From contig CAVXRO010000009.1 in the NCBI GenBank assembly GCA_963764235.1, positions 124,001 through 188,000 of the forward strand: DNA of 64,000 bases, read 5' to 3'. The notes under the pieces were generated by a model. The model did no database searches. It was not told where the DNA came from and saw only the letters and a program-made list of their open reading frames with translations. Below, one piece after another: positions 8,044 to 16,348 of this stretch (position 1 is its first letter; each line of letters opens with the position of its first letter). A program made the position numbers and the translations under genes. This DNA comes from DATFVA01 sp963764235 (GTDB lineage Bacteria > Bacteroidota > Ignavibacteria > Ignavibacteriales > Ignavibacteriaceae).

Positions 8044-9380
8044 TATACAACCACCTCCTCTTTATATTTAAGCAGATCCGGACCGTGCTTAACCTCCCTA
8101 ACTATCAGATAAACGAATAACGTTCCGAGAATAATGTATATAATTCCGAACATTATAATTGAAAAAAGAATATTGCCAGCAGGAACCGTAACAGATGCGG
8201 CTTCGCTGGTTCTTAATAACTTATAAACAATCCACGGCTGCCTTCCAACCTCTGCTGTAATCCAGCCGAGCTGACAGGCAAACAGTGGAAAAGGGATAGC
8301 CCATAGTAAGACCTTAAGCAGTTTTTTATTCTCCCAGAGTGTCTTCCTGTAAAGAGACCATGCTGCCCAGAGCATAATCAGTATGAACAGCATACCAAGG
8401 ACGACCATGTTGTGGAACGAAACAAAAGTAAGCCAGAGCGGCGGCAGATTCTCTTTCGGGAATTCGTTGATACCCGGGATCTTTGCATTAACATCACCGA
8501 AAGCCATCCAGCTGAGCATCCCCGGGATTTCAATAGTACCATGAAGCTGAGGCGGAGGGGTTGTGGGAATAGCGAACATTACCAGGGGCGCGCCTTCGGC
8601 AGAGGTATAAAGGCCTTCTATTGCGGCAAACTTCTCGGGCTGCGTATGAGCCACCTGCTTTGCATGCTCGTGTCCGAGCGGAAAAAGTTCGAGAACTGAT
8701 ACTACCAGTCCAAAGATTACCGCAGTCTTTAAGGAAGCTCTGAAGATTTCGGTATTTCTCTTCTTAAGCAGATACCACGCAGAAATACCTGCCATAAAAA
8801 ATGCACCGGCTATTAAGGCAGCATCAAAGGTGTGGTAAAATCTTATCAGAGAAGAAGGATTAAAAACTGCGTCGGCGAAGCTGGTGAGTTCAGCCCTGCC
8901 GTTCTGAACGATAAATCCTGCAGGTGTCTGCTGCCAGCTATTAGCAACGATGATCCAGAATGCCGAAATGGTTGATCCAACAGCAACCATAAGTGCAGAG
9001 AACCAGTGTACACCCTTTGAAACCCTGTTTCTTCCGAAAAGGTACAGGCCCAAAAATCCTGATTCAAGGAAGAAAGCGAAAACACCTTCCGCGGCTAGCG
9101 GAGCACCGAATATATCACCTACAAATTTTGAATACTCCGACCAGTTAGTACCGAACTGAAATTCCATTACGATACCGGTTGCAACACCAACAGCGAATGT
9201 AATGGCAAGCAGTTTGGCAAAAAACTTACCTATTTGCTTATAAATCTCGTTCTTTCTTTTCCAGCCGATTGTCTCCACTATTACGAGAAGCCACGCTAAT
9301 CCGATTGTTAACGGCGGAAAGAAGAAGTGAAACCCCACAGTAAGAGCAAACTGCAGACGCGCAAGCAGAACCGCATCCAT
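8043..9380 (-). CDS. cydA: cytochrome bd ubiquinol oxidase subunit I
   Basis: A 445-residue heme-bearing subunit with nine or more helices. Visible family features are LARLQFALTVGFHFFFPPLTIG with the heme ligand histidine near residue 18, the conserved EFQFGTNWSEYSKFVGDIFG segment, a short quinol-binding Q-loop and GWITAEVGRQPW near residue 340. It is the first gene of the cydAB pair, so O2 scavenging and microaerobic respiration are likely. About 240 bp separate it from the next upstream gene. No strong FNR-type dyad was found there. Confidence 0.95.
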   Translation of the reverse strand: MDAVLLARLQFALTVGFHFFFPPLTIGLAWLLVIVETIGWKRKNEIYKQIGKFFAKLLAITFAVGVATGIVMEFQFGTNWSEYSKFVGDIFGAPLAAEGVFAFFLESGFLGLYLFGRNRVSKGVHWFSALMVAVGSTISAFWIIVANSWQQTPAGFIVQNGRAELTSFADAVFNPSSLIRFYHTFDAALIAGAFFMAGISAWYLLKKRNTEIFRASLKTAVIFGLVVSVLELFPLGHEHAKQVAHTQPEKFAAIEGLYTSAEGAPLVMFAIPTTPPPQLHGTIEIPGMLSWMAFGDVNAKIPGINEFPKENLPPLWLTFVSFHNMVVLGMLFILIMLWAAWSLYRKTLWENKKLLKVLLWAIPFPLFACQLGWITAEVGRQPWIVYKLLRTSEAASVTVPAGNILFSIIMFGIIYIILGTLFVYLIVREVKHGPDLLKYKEEVVV

Positions 9381-9622
9381 TTAAATAATTGCCTCCGGGA
9401 TTCTTTAAGTTTAATAAATATTTTAAAATGAGCACGGGACCATTGCATTTTTCAACAGTCCCTGCTGTACATCAAAAACTATTCAGCAAACAGGCTTTAT
9501 CAATGATTGTGCCCTTTAAAGCCTGCAAAAAACCACAATTTTCAAATAATTTGAAGCTATTTATATGAGGAATTTTTCAGAATTGGGAATGATATTTTAT
9601 GAAATGATATAGGGCGGAAAGG

Positions 9623-10198
9623 TCAGCCGAAGATCCGGACCAGGTTCAATAATGCTGAGGCCGAATTTAGATTCTTTAACGGCGGAAGATCCAGGTATTC
9701 TTTGCGAATCCCGTTAATGTGTGACAGAATATTTGCTGTTTCTCCACTGTTCAGGACGCAGAAAAGAATAGCAGATTTCAATGAAGACGATCTCACCCTG
9801 ATAGTATGGGGAGAGTATCGGGAAGGATGGATATGTATATATCTTTCCTGCTTCTCTCCCAAGCGCAGAGTCCATCTTGATTGATCTGAGATTTCAACCT
9901 CCCTATAGTTCTTTCCTTCCCCCCGGAGCCATTTCCGGTAATTGTCTATACCTGAAAATTTTTGCTGATCCAGATAATCCACTATTGATCCGGCTATCTC
10001 AGAAGGTGCCAAAGCTCCCAGATATAAATCCATTAGAGAACCCCCGATTAAGAGGATCTTTTCTCTGAGATGCTCAGAATGAATTTCAGATTGCCCGTTA
10101 TATTCTTTTATTTTAGATTTAATGAAGCCGGCGTGGTGTTTCCAGCAGTTAAGCAGAACCGGTCTTGGTACTTCACAGCTTATATTAAAATACTTCAT
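9623..10198 (-). CDS. unrecognised conserved-looking protein
   Basis: A 191-residue cytosolic protein that I do not recognise. It has a mixed hydrophobic N-terminal helix region (EKILLIGGSLMDLYLGALAPSEI), a basic aromatic middle segment (RYIHIHPSRYSPHTIRVR) and a helical C-terminus. It has no signal peptide, transmembrane segment or catalytic motif. It lies upstream of cydA on the same strand but 242 bp away, so co-transcription is uncertain. Codon use and length support a real gene. Confidence 0.55.
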   Translation of the reverse strand: MKYFNISCEVPRPVLLNCWKHHAGFIKSKIKEYNGQSEIHSEHLREKILLIGGSLMDLYLGALAPSEIAGSIVDYLDQQKFSGIDNYRKWLRGEGKNYREVEISDQSRWTLRLGEKQERYIHIHPSRYSPHTIRVRSSSLKSAILFCVLNSGETANILSHINGIRKEYLDLPPLKNLNSASALLNLVRIFG

Positions 10199-10261
10199 CG
10201 GGAGGAAATTCCCAAAGACTCTGTAACATGTTTAATCCGGGGCATTTCTATCCTGAAATAA

Positions 10262-10723
10262 TTTCGATGATCATAAATTTATTCATTAAGACTGACATAA
10301 TCAGGTGTGTTTTACATAAGGTTAAGTGGCCGTCTTAAAAGTTTATTTTCTGTTTAAATAATCAACAAGTATGACAAAATGGCAGACAACTTATTCATGC
10401 AGAATTAGGGTAGTATTTATAGAGTATTTATAAGCCTTTTGGACTCAAAATGAGACATATCGAAAACCGCAAAAAAACGCAATTTTCCACTGTTGAAATC
10501 TTCTATAGTATGACAAAATGTCAGTGTTCTAATTTGGAATCGGATAATCTGAAAAGAAGGCTTAGTCTGAAATTCCCATAATCATTTCTTTGGATTCTTA
10601 TCGACGAGTCTATCCTTGAATAAGTGGCTGGATTAGCATTCTATTTGTTTTGCAGCACAGTGGTCATATTAATTACTTGCCGGTTATTAATTATTTTGCT
10701 AAGTTTTCGACCGTTCAAGTAAA
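10262..10723. other. gene-free interval carrying repeated TGACAAAATG dyads
   Basis: This is the divergent upstream region between the gene ending its 5' side at 10198 and the TetR operon. It holds two copies of AGTATGACAAAATG-CAG (10369-10385 and 10508-10524), the second containing the perfect dyad TGACA-AAA-TGTCA. No ORF is convincing. Confidence 0.45.
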
Positions 10724-10734
10724 ATGGTCGAAAA
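10704..10734. promoter_or_regulatory. operator-like dyad over the TetR start
   Basis: Perfect 9-bp arms TTTTCGACC (10704-10712) and GGTCGAAAA (10726-10734) overlap the start of the TetR gene. The position and the ACCG...GGT core suit autoregulation of the efflux operon by its own TetR protein. Confidence 0.6.
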
Positions 10735-11338
10735 AATGAATGATAACAGCCTGAAGGAAAAGGAGATCCTCGAAGCTGCCAGGAACCGCTTCGCTCATTA
10801 CGGATTTTCAAAGGTTACAATGGAGGAAATTGCTTCCGATGTCGGTATGGGAAAAGCCTCGCTTTATTACTACTTCCCTACAAAGGAAGAGTTATTTAAA
10901 TCAGTCATCTACAAAGAGCAGAATTTATTTGCGGACGAAATCGAGAAACTGTGCTGCAGAAAAATATCAGCCGAAAATAAGCTGAGAAACTATGTAAAAA
11001 AGAGACTGGAGTTTTTTCACGAGCTCGTAAATCTCAGCACCCTTAACGTGAATACCTTTGTGGATATTAAGCTGATGTTCAAAGAACTATTCAAAGATTT
11101 TGAGAAAAAGGAACTTCATCTGCTGCAGCGGATTCTTGATGAAGGTAAAACCAACGGTGAATTCGACAGCAGGCTCCGGCACGAAACGACTTTAACTTTT
11201 CTTCATCTTCTGCAGGGACTCAGGCTTAGAATGATAAAGTTTATAAAAGATAACAGGATGGATAAAGAAAATTACGACGAGCTCAGGGTTGAAATGTCAG
11301 TTTTCGTAGAAATATTTATTAAAGGAATAAAAGCTTAA
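10724..11338 (+). CDS. TetR/AcrR-family repressor
   Basis: A 204-residue regulator with an N-terminal TetR helix-turn-helix (ILEAARNRFAHYGFSKVTMEEIASDVGMGKASLYYYF, about residues 14-50, summarised by GMGKASLYYYF) and a helical ligand-binding C-terminal domain. It is the first gene of an efflux operon, 29 bp before the HlyD gene. It probably represses the operon until a toxic compound binds. The start may be the ATG at 10724 or the one at 10736; neither has a clear Shine-Dalgarno sequence, and the dyad overlaps both. Confidence 0.85.
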   Translation: MVEKMNDNSLKEKEILEAARNRFAHYGFSKVTMEEIASDVGMGKASLYYYFPTKEELFKSVIYKEQNLFADEIEKLCCRKISAENKLRNYVKKRLEFFHELVNLSTLNVNTFVDIKLMFKELFKDFEKKELHLLQRILDEGKTNGEFDSRLRHETTLTFLHLLQGLRLRMIKFIKDNRMDKENYDELRVEMSVFVEIFIKGIKA

Positions 11339-11367
11339 CAGGAAATTTTAACAGGAGAATATTATTA

Positions 11368-12369
11368 ATGGCAGTAAATACTGAAACAGAGCAGTTGAAA
11401 ACAGGAGCCGGGAAAACACCTGTGGACGGCAGTGATATCAACGGAAAAGGTAGGAAATCCGGTTCCTTTTTAAGGCAGAAAAGAATTTGGATACCATTTT
11501 TTATAATAATTATCGCCGGCGTTATCTTCTGGTTCTGGTATAAGGGACAGCTGGGTTATGTATCAACCGACGATGCATTTATTGACGGTAATAGATTATC
11601 GCTGGCTTCCAAAATGCTTGGAAGGATAACAACTCTTTATGCTGACGAGGGTGATAATGTTCAGAAAGGAGAACTTCTGGTACATCTCGATTCTACTGAT
11701 CTTATCGCACAGCGTGAACAGGATGTTAATTCACTCAAGCTGGCCAACGACAACATACAGCTTGCAAAAGTTAAGCTGAACAAAGCGGAGCTGGATTTTC
11801 AGAGAGCAAAGCAGCAGTTTGAAGGAAATATAATTCCAAAAGAACAATATGAACATTCGCAGAGCGCTCTTGAAGCTGCTAAAGCGGAATACAATATAGC
11901 TAATACAAAGATCGGCACGGCCAATGCTCAGCTAAATGTAATCAGCACACAATTAAATAATACTGAGATTTATTCCCCGATGAGCGGCGTTGTCGCCAAA
12001 AGATGGGTGATGAAAGGTGATATAGTACAGCCGGGGCAGCCAATATTCTCAATTTACAACCTTGACAGCATCTGGGTTACTGCTGATTTCCAGGAGACAG
12101 ATCTCGCTTCGATTAAAGAAGGCGCCGATGTTGAAATAGATGTTGACTCCTACCCAGATCATAAATTCTCAGGTAACGTACTTCAGATAGGTTCGAATAC
12201 TGCGTCGCAGTTTGCTTTAATTCCTCCCTCAAATGCTGCGGGCAACTTTACTAAAATTACGCAGCGTATACCCATTAAAATTTCGATACACCCTGAGAAT
12301 GTGTCGAAGGAAGATTTCAAACTTCTTCCCGGAATGTCTGTAGAAGTAAAAATTAAGGCGGCAAAATAA
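11368..12369 (+). CDS. HlyD/EmrA-family membrane fusion protein
   Basis: A 333-residue periplasmic adaptor. One transmembrane helix near residues 39-57 (IPFFIIIIAGVIFWFWY) is followed by the biotinyl-lipoyl-like half (VSTDDAFIDGNRLSLASKMLGRI), a coiled-coil hairpin with the second lipoyl half (IYSPMSGVVAKRWVMKGDIVQPGQP) and a beta-barrel domain. It links an inner-membrane MFS pump to an outer-membrane channel, as EmrA does. The stop overlaps the MFS start by one base (TAATG). Confidence 0.9.
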   Translation: MAVNTETEQLKTGAGKTPVDGSDINGKGRKSGSFLRQKRIWIPFFIIIIAGVIFWFWYKGQLGYVSTDDAFIDGNRLSLASKMLGRITTLYADEGDNVQKGELLVHLDSTDLIAQREQDVNSLKLANDNIQLAKVKLNKAELDFQRAKQQFEGNIIPKEQYEHSQSALEAAKAEYNIANTKIGTANAQLNVISTQLNNTEIYSPMSGVVAKRWVMKGDIVQPGQPIFSIYNLDSIWVTADFQETDLASIKEGADVEIDVDSYPDHKFSGNVLQIGSNTASQFALIPPSNAAGNFTKITQRIPIKISIHPENVSKEDFKLLPGMSVEVKIKAAK

Positions 12370-13967
12370 TGGCCGGTGCATTCAGAAATAATCCGGGAAG
12401 CACCCGTCTTCAGGATCATCCCTCTTACCGATGGTTCGTCCTTGCCAATATTATGCTCGGTACATTTATGGCTGTGCTTGATGCGACCATTGTGAATGTT
12501 GGGTTAACCAAAATGATGTCGGCTTTCGGTACCAGCGTTGATAAGATAGAGTGGGTGCTGACGGCCTACCTGCTGGTTTTTGCGGTTGTGCTCCCTTCGT
12601 CAGGATGGATAGCCGATCACTGGGGTCATAAGAAAGCATACCTGTTGGGATTGTTTCTCTTTACTTCAGGTTCGCTCTTCTGCTCTCTTTCTTCCAATGA
12701 AAATATGCTGATAATGTTCAGGATTATACAGGGAGCCGGAGCGGGATTCATTATGCCGGTGGGAATGTCTATTATAACCCATGAATTCCCTCCCGAAAAA
12801 AGAGGAATGGCTCTCGGTTTCTGGGGCATTGCCTCCTCTTCCTCTGTTTCTCTCGGTCCACTTCTTGGCGGTTATCTGATCGATACATTCAGCTGGCATG
12901 CCATATTTGATGTGAACGTGCCGATCGGGATTTTTGCGATGATCGCAACGTTTATAATCCTGAGAGAATATAAAACAGAAAGTGCAAGGTCGTTCGATCT
13001 TCTCGGTTTTGTATCGATGACTACCTTCCTCGTGTTCCTTCTGCTTGCGCTGTCTGACGGCAACGCTTCCTGGAATACAGGCGGCTGGACGTCCGGCTTT
13101 ATCCTTACCTGCTTCGGAATTGCATTCGTAAGCTTTGTGGTTTTCCTGAGCAATGAGCTTACCGTTAAACATCCTATTGTTGACCTCAGGATCCTTAAAA
13201 ACAGGAACTTTGGACTCGCAAATATTATGCTTTTCATATTCGGACTGGCTTTCTTTGGTAATTCTTTTCTGCTCCCGCTGTATCTCCAGAATTCACTCGG
13301 CTATACGGCTCTTCAGACCGGAATTATGTTTCTGCCCGTGGGAATTATAATGATGTTCATGTCCCCTGTTGCAGGATGGATGACAGACAAATTAAATCCC
13401 AAGATCCCGATCTTTATAGGTATTGTACTCACATTTTTAAGTATGTATTTGTATAAAGATCTGAGCCTTAATACTGAAAACTGGACACTTATGGTTCCGC
13501 TGATTATCAGGGGGTTCGGACTCGGGTTTATGTTTATCCCACTTAGTACGATCGCAATAAATGATATTCCGCGCGAGAAGATGGCACAGGCTACAGGACT
13601 GTTTAATACCATCAGGCAGGTCGGGGGAAGCTTCGGTGTGGCTATCCTCGGTACGCTGCTTACAAGGAGAGTGATTTTCCATTCGGCTATGTTCAGCCAG
13701 GCGACAGATCCTACATCAACCGCTTTTCAGCACACGGTGTATGGACTGAGAAGTTTTGTTCAGCAGTCAACAGGAGGTTCAGGAACAGAACTGATGGTGA
13801 AGGCGAAAGGATTAATTCTGCAGAATATCTCCGCACAGGCATTTGTGAGAGGTCTTGATGATGACTTTCTGATTGGAGCATTAATAACCCTTTTAATTTT
13901 AATTCCTCTCGTCTTTCTGAAATACCACAAAAAGAAGAATGGTCAAAAAATTGAGAACACGGAATAA
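12369..13967 (+). CDS. DHA2-family MFS drug efflux transporter (EmrB-like)
   Basis: A 532-residue protein with about fourteen transmembrane helices, the size of DHA2 transporters. Helix 1 has LGTFMAVLDATIVNVGL, motif A is SGWIADHWGHKKAY, and motif C falls in SLGPLLGGYLID. It should be the proton-driven inner-membrane pump of the tripartite complex, exporting hydrophobic toxicants. It sits between its adaptor and outer-membrane partner with almost no spacing. The substrate cannot be read from the sequence. Confidence 0.92.
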   Translation: MAGAFRNNPGSTRLQDHPSYRWFVLANIMLGTFMAVLDATIVNVGLTKMMSAFGTSVDKIEWVLTAYLLVFAVVLPSSGWIADHWGHKKAYLLGLFLFTSGSLFCSLSSNENMLIMFRIIQGAGAGFIMPVGMSIITHEFPPEKRGMALGFWGIASSSSVSLGPLLGGYLIDTFSWHAIFDVNVPIGIFAMIATFIILREYKTESARSFDLLGFVSMTTFLVFLLLALSDGNASWNTGGWTSGFILTCFGIAFVSFVVFLSNELTVKHPIVDLRILKNRNFGLANIMLFIFGLAFFGNSFLLPLYLQNSLGYTALQTGIMFLPVGIIMMFMSPVAGWMTDKLNPKIPIFIGIVLTFLSMYLYKDLSLNTENWTLMVPLIIRGFGLGFMFIPLSTIAINDIPREKMAQATGLFNTIRQVGGSFGVAILGTLLTRRVIFHSAMFSQATDPTSTAFQHTVYGLRSFVQQSTGGSGTELMVKAKGLILQNISAQAFVRGLDDDFLIGALITLLILIPLVFLKYHKKKNGQKIENTE

Positions 13968-13987
13968 TTATGAACACAGGAAATTCA

Positions 13988-15301
13988 ATGAATAAAAAAA
14001 TAGATTATAAGATAATTCCGGTTATTGCATTGCTATGCTTTTTTATCTTTTCTGCCGCAAAAGCACAGTCACAGAAGCCTCTTACACTGGATGAGGCAAT
14101 TAATCTTACGGTGAACAATTATCCGCTGATAAAGCAGCAGCAGGAAAAACTGAAAGCTATAGATTACAGGATCGAACAGCAGAAAAGCTATTACTATCCC
14201 GACATACAGGGACAAGCATCGTATACAAGGATTAGTCCCCTTCCATCCTTCAACTTTGGAGGTGAAGAACTTGTTCTTGCCCCGGCTAACAACTATAATC
14301 TAAATCTGGTTTTAAACGAACAGCTGTACGATTTCGGAAAAAGGAGCGCATCTGTTGACCTGACAACTTCATATAAGCAGTCGGCTGCCGACAATGTAGA
14401 TCTCGTAAAATCGGATCTCTCCTACCAGACGCTTCAGACGTTTTATTCAATTCTCTTCATAGAAAAAAGCATTGCGGTAAAAGATACACAAATTGCCGCG
14501 CTGAATGCCCATCTCGGAGTTACAAATAAAAGAATTGAGAGTGGTTCTTCAACAGACTACGATGCGCTCAGTACCCAGGTAAGGATTTCACGCGCACAAA
14601 GTGAAAAAATAGAGTTACAGAACCAGCTTAAGCAGCAGGGGATAGTTCTGAAAGAGCTTCTCGGGAAAGACCAGGATACTACCCTTACCGTGATAGGTGA
14701 TTTTTCTGCTCCTTCCCGGGTAACAAATATCGATTCACTAATTGATGCGGCTTATCAGAAAAGAAAAGAATTAAAACTTGCTGAAGATCAATTAAACACT
14801 TCGCATCTCCAGGAAAATCTTGCGGGTCTCGGTGATATGCCCAGCCTGAATGCAACCCTGAGCTATGGAATTAAGAACGGCTATGAGCCCAACCTTGATG
14901 CATTGAGAGGTAACTGGGCCGCCGCATTATCTGTGAGAGTTCCGGTTTTTAACGGATTCCTAACAAAATATAAAGAAGGTGAAGCAAAAGTTAATAGCAG
15001 TGTGTCGGAACTTAATATAACTACGCTCAAGAGAAATATCATAAGCAGTGTTAAGCAGGCTGCAGCAGATCTTAATTCAAATCTGGAACAGCTTAACACC
15101 ACCCTGACACAGGTTAAGTTTGCGGAGCAGACAGTTCTCAGGGCAGAAAGCCGTTATAACAGTGGGGTTGGAACAAACCTTGATCTTCTGGATGCTGAAA
15201 CGTCTCTTGCTGAAGCAAAGTTCTTTTATCTGCAGGATCTGTACAAAAGTATTTTAAGCTCTTACCAGTTGAGAAAAGCTGTCGGAGATGTTATTTACTG
15301 A
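13988..15301 (+). CDS. TolC-family outer membrane efflux protein
   Basis: A 437-residue outer-membrane channel with a signal peptide (IIPVIALLCFFIFSAAKAQS) and two repeated OEP halves rich in long alternating helices (LTLDEAINLTVNNYP at the mature N-terminus; ESRYNSGVGTNLDLLDAETSLAEA near the C-terminus). The ATG at 13988 is preferred because AGGA lies just upstream; an ATG 18 bases earlier lacks this. It is the last gene of the TetR-HlyD-MFS-TolC operon and completes a tripartite exporter. Confidence 0.92.
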   Translation: MNKKIDYKIIPVIALLCFFIFSAAKAQSQKPLTLDEAINLTVNNYPLIKQQQEKLKAIDYRIEQQKSYYYPDIQGQASYTRISPLPSFNFGGEELVLAPANNYNLNLVLNEQLYDFGKRSASVDLTTSYKQSAADNVDLVKSDLSYQTLQTFYSILFIEKSIAVKDTQIAALNAHLGVTNKRIESGSSTDYDALSTQVRISRAQSEKIELQNQLKQQGIVLKELLGKDQDTTLTVIGDFSAPSRVTNIDSLIDAAYQKRKELKLAEDQLNTSHLQENLAGLGDMPSLNATLSYGIKNGYEPNLDALRGNWAAALSVRVPVFNGFLTKYKEGEAKVNSSVSELNITTLKRNIISSVKQAAADLNSNLEQLNTTLTQVKFAEQTVLRAESRYNSGVGTNLDLLDAETSLAEAKFFYLQDLYKSILSSYQLRKAVGDVIY

Positions 15302-15306
15302 TCCTT

Positions 15307-15618
15307 TCAGACATAAGTTTTTTCTAATTGCCTGCTGTTCTGCATCGAGGCTTTTACATAAGCTTCCTTCAGATCCTTAACAGCCTTTTTAAGTCCGTGA
15401 ATCAACTCCTCACGGACTTCCTCCCTGGATTCTCTCAGTTCGGCCATCCTCATTTCAACCAGCTTAATTTCGGGATGAAGGATTTCAATGCTTTCACTGT
15501 AATTTGTTTTTACTGATGAATGTACTTCAGAATACCTTGATTCAAGGTCACTGTATTTTTCAACCCATTCAGTTAACTGTTTCTGCAGATCTTCAAGTAT
15601 GAGGTGCTTTTTATCCAT
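15307..15618 (-). CDS. small coiled-coil protein
   Basis: A 103-residue protein almost entirely helical with heptad-like charge spacing (LEDLQKQLTEWVEKYSDLESRY; ELRESREEVREELIHGLKKA). No signal or membrane segment is seen. The start at 15618 is supported by GGGAGGG a few bases upstream. It lies convergent to and 5 bp from the tolC stop. I do not recognise a family; a similar small coiled-coil protein of similar style lies at 25080-25430. Confidence 0.6.
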   Translation of the reverse strand: MDKKHLILEDLQKQLTEWVEKYSDLESRYSEVHSSVKTNYSESIEILHPEIKLVEMRMAELRESREEVREELIHGLKKAVKDLKEAYVKASMQNSRQLEKTYV

Positions 15619-15728
15619 GATACCCTCCCGGTAATTAAAATGGATAATAACTGCAAAGTAAGAAATGATATTTGCTTCTGACAAGAATTTATTCTGTTCC
15701 GGGTTAAAAATCAATGCCTAATGATTGT

Positions 15729-15736
15729 TATATTTG
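15729..15736 (+). promoter_or_regulatory. candidate -7 promoter element (TAnnTTTG)
   Basis: TATATTTG lies 38 bp upstream of the nitroreductase start and matches TAnnTTTG. No -33 element is obvious. Confidence 0.35.
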
Positions 15737-15774
15737 AAATGTAGGAAATAATCAACTTGAATTCGGGGAGAAAC

Positions 15775-16284
15775 ATGGACTCATTGGAAGTAATTAAAAC
15801 ACGAAGAAGCATAAGGAAATACCAGGATAAAAAAATTCCCGGGGATCTGATAAGAGAAATCATAAATTGTGCGATGTATTCGCCTTCAGCTTTCGATTAC
15901 CAGCCATGGCACTTTATTGTAGCAGATAAAGAAGAAATATTTGAGGAAATCCTGAAAGCCGCTTCGCACGCTGAAATGATTAAGGAAGCCTCACATGCTG
16001 TGATATTGTGCGGCGACAGAAAGCTTGAAGAAAATATAGGATTATTGGTACAGGATATCTCGGCAGCGACAGAAAATTTACTATTGGCCGCTCATTCTTA
16101 CGGATTGGGAGCCGTATGGGTAGGCATTTATCCATTCGAGGAGATTGTAGCGGGAATAAAAGAACTCTTCAAACTGCCTGATAATATTATACCTGTTTCA
16201 ATGGCTGTCATCGGTTATCCTGCTGAATCTCCGGCACAGCCTGAAAGGTATAAACCCGAACGCGTTCATTTTAATAAGTGGTAA
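15775..16284 (+). CDS. nitroreductase-family flavoprotein
   Basis: A 169-residue FMN-dependent oxidoreductase fold. It begins with the family signature SLEVIKTRRSIRKYQDKKIP, whose RRSIR binds FMN phosphate, then MYSPSAFDYQPWHFIV, and near the end SYGLGAVWVGIYP. The start at 15775 has GGGGAG just upstream; a TTG extension 18 bases earlier is less likely. Such enzymes reduce nitroaromatics, quinones or flavins with NAD(P)H. It appears monocistronic and ends in a shared terminator. Substrate unknown. Confidence 0.88.
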   Translation: MDSLEVIKTRRSIRKYQDKKIPGDLIREIINCAMYSPSAFDYQPWHFIVADKEEIFEEILKAASHAEMIKEASHAVILCGDRKLEENIGLLVQDISAATENLLLAAHSYGLGAVWVGIYPFEEIVAGIKELFKLPDNIIPVSMAVIGYPAESPAQPERYKPERVHFNKW

Positions 16285-16290
16285 ATAAAA

Positions 16291-16313
16291 AAGGCTGCCC
16301 GGGGGGCAGCCTT
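16291..16313. terminator. two-way intrinsic terminator
   Basis: A perfect 9-bp stem AAGGCTGCC / GGCAGCCTT with a 5-base loop, between the convergent nitroreductase and nine-heme cytochrome genes. On the minus strand it is followed by a T-rich run. Confidence 0.8.
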
Positions 16314-16348
16314 AAGTATGCTTAGTTCAGTGGTATTTCAAGTTTTTT

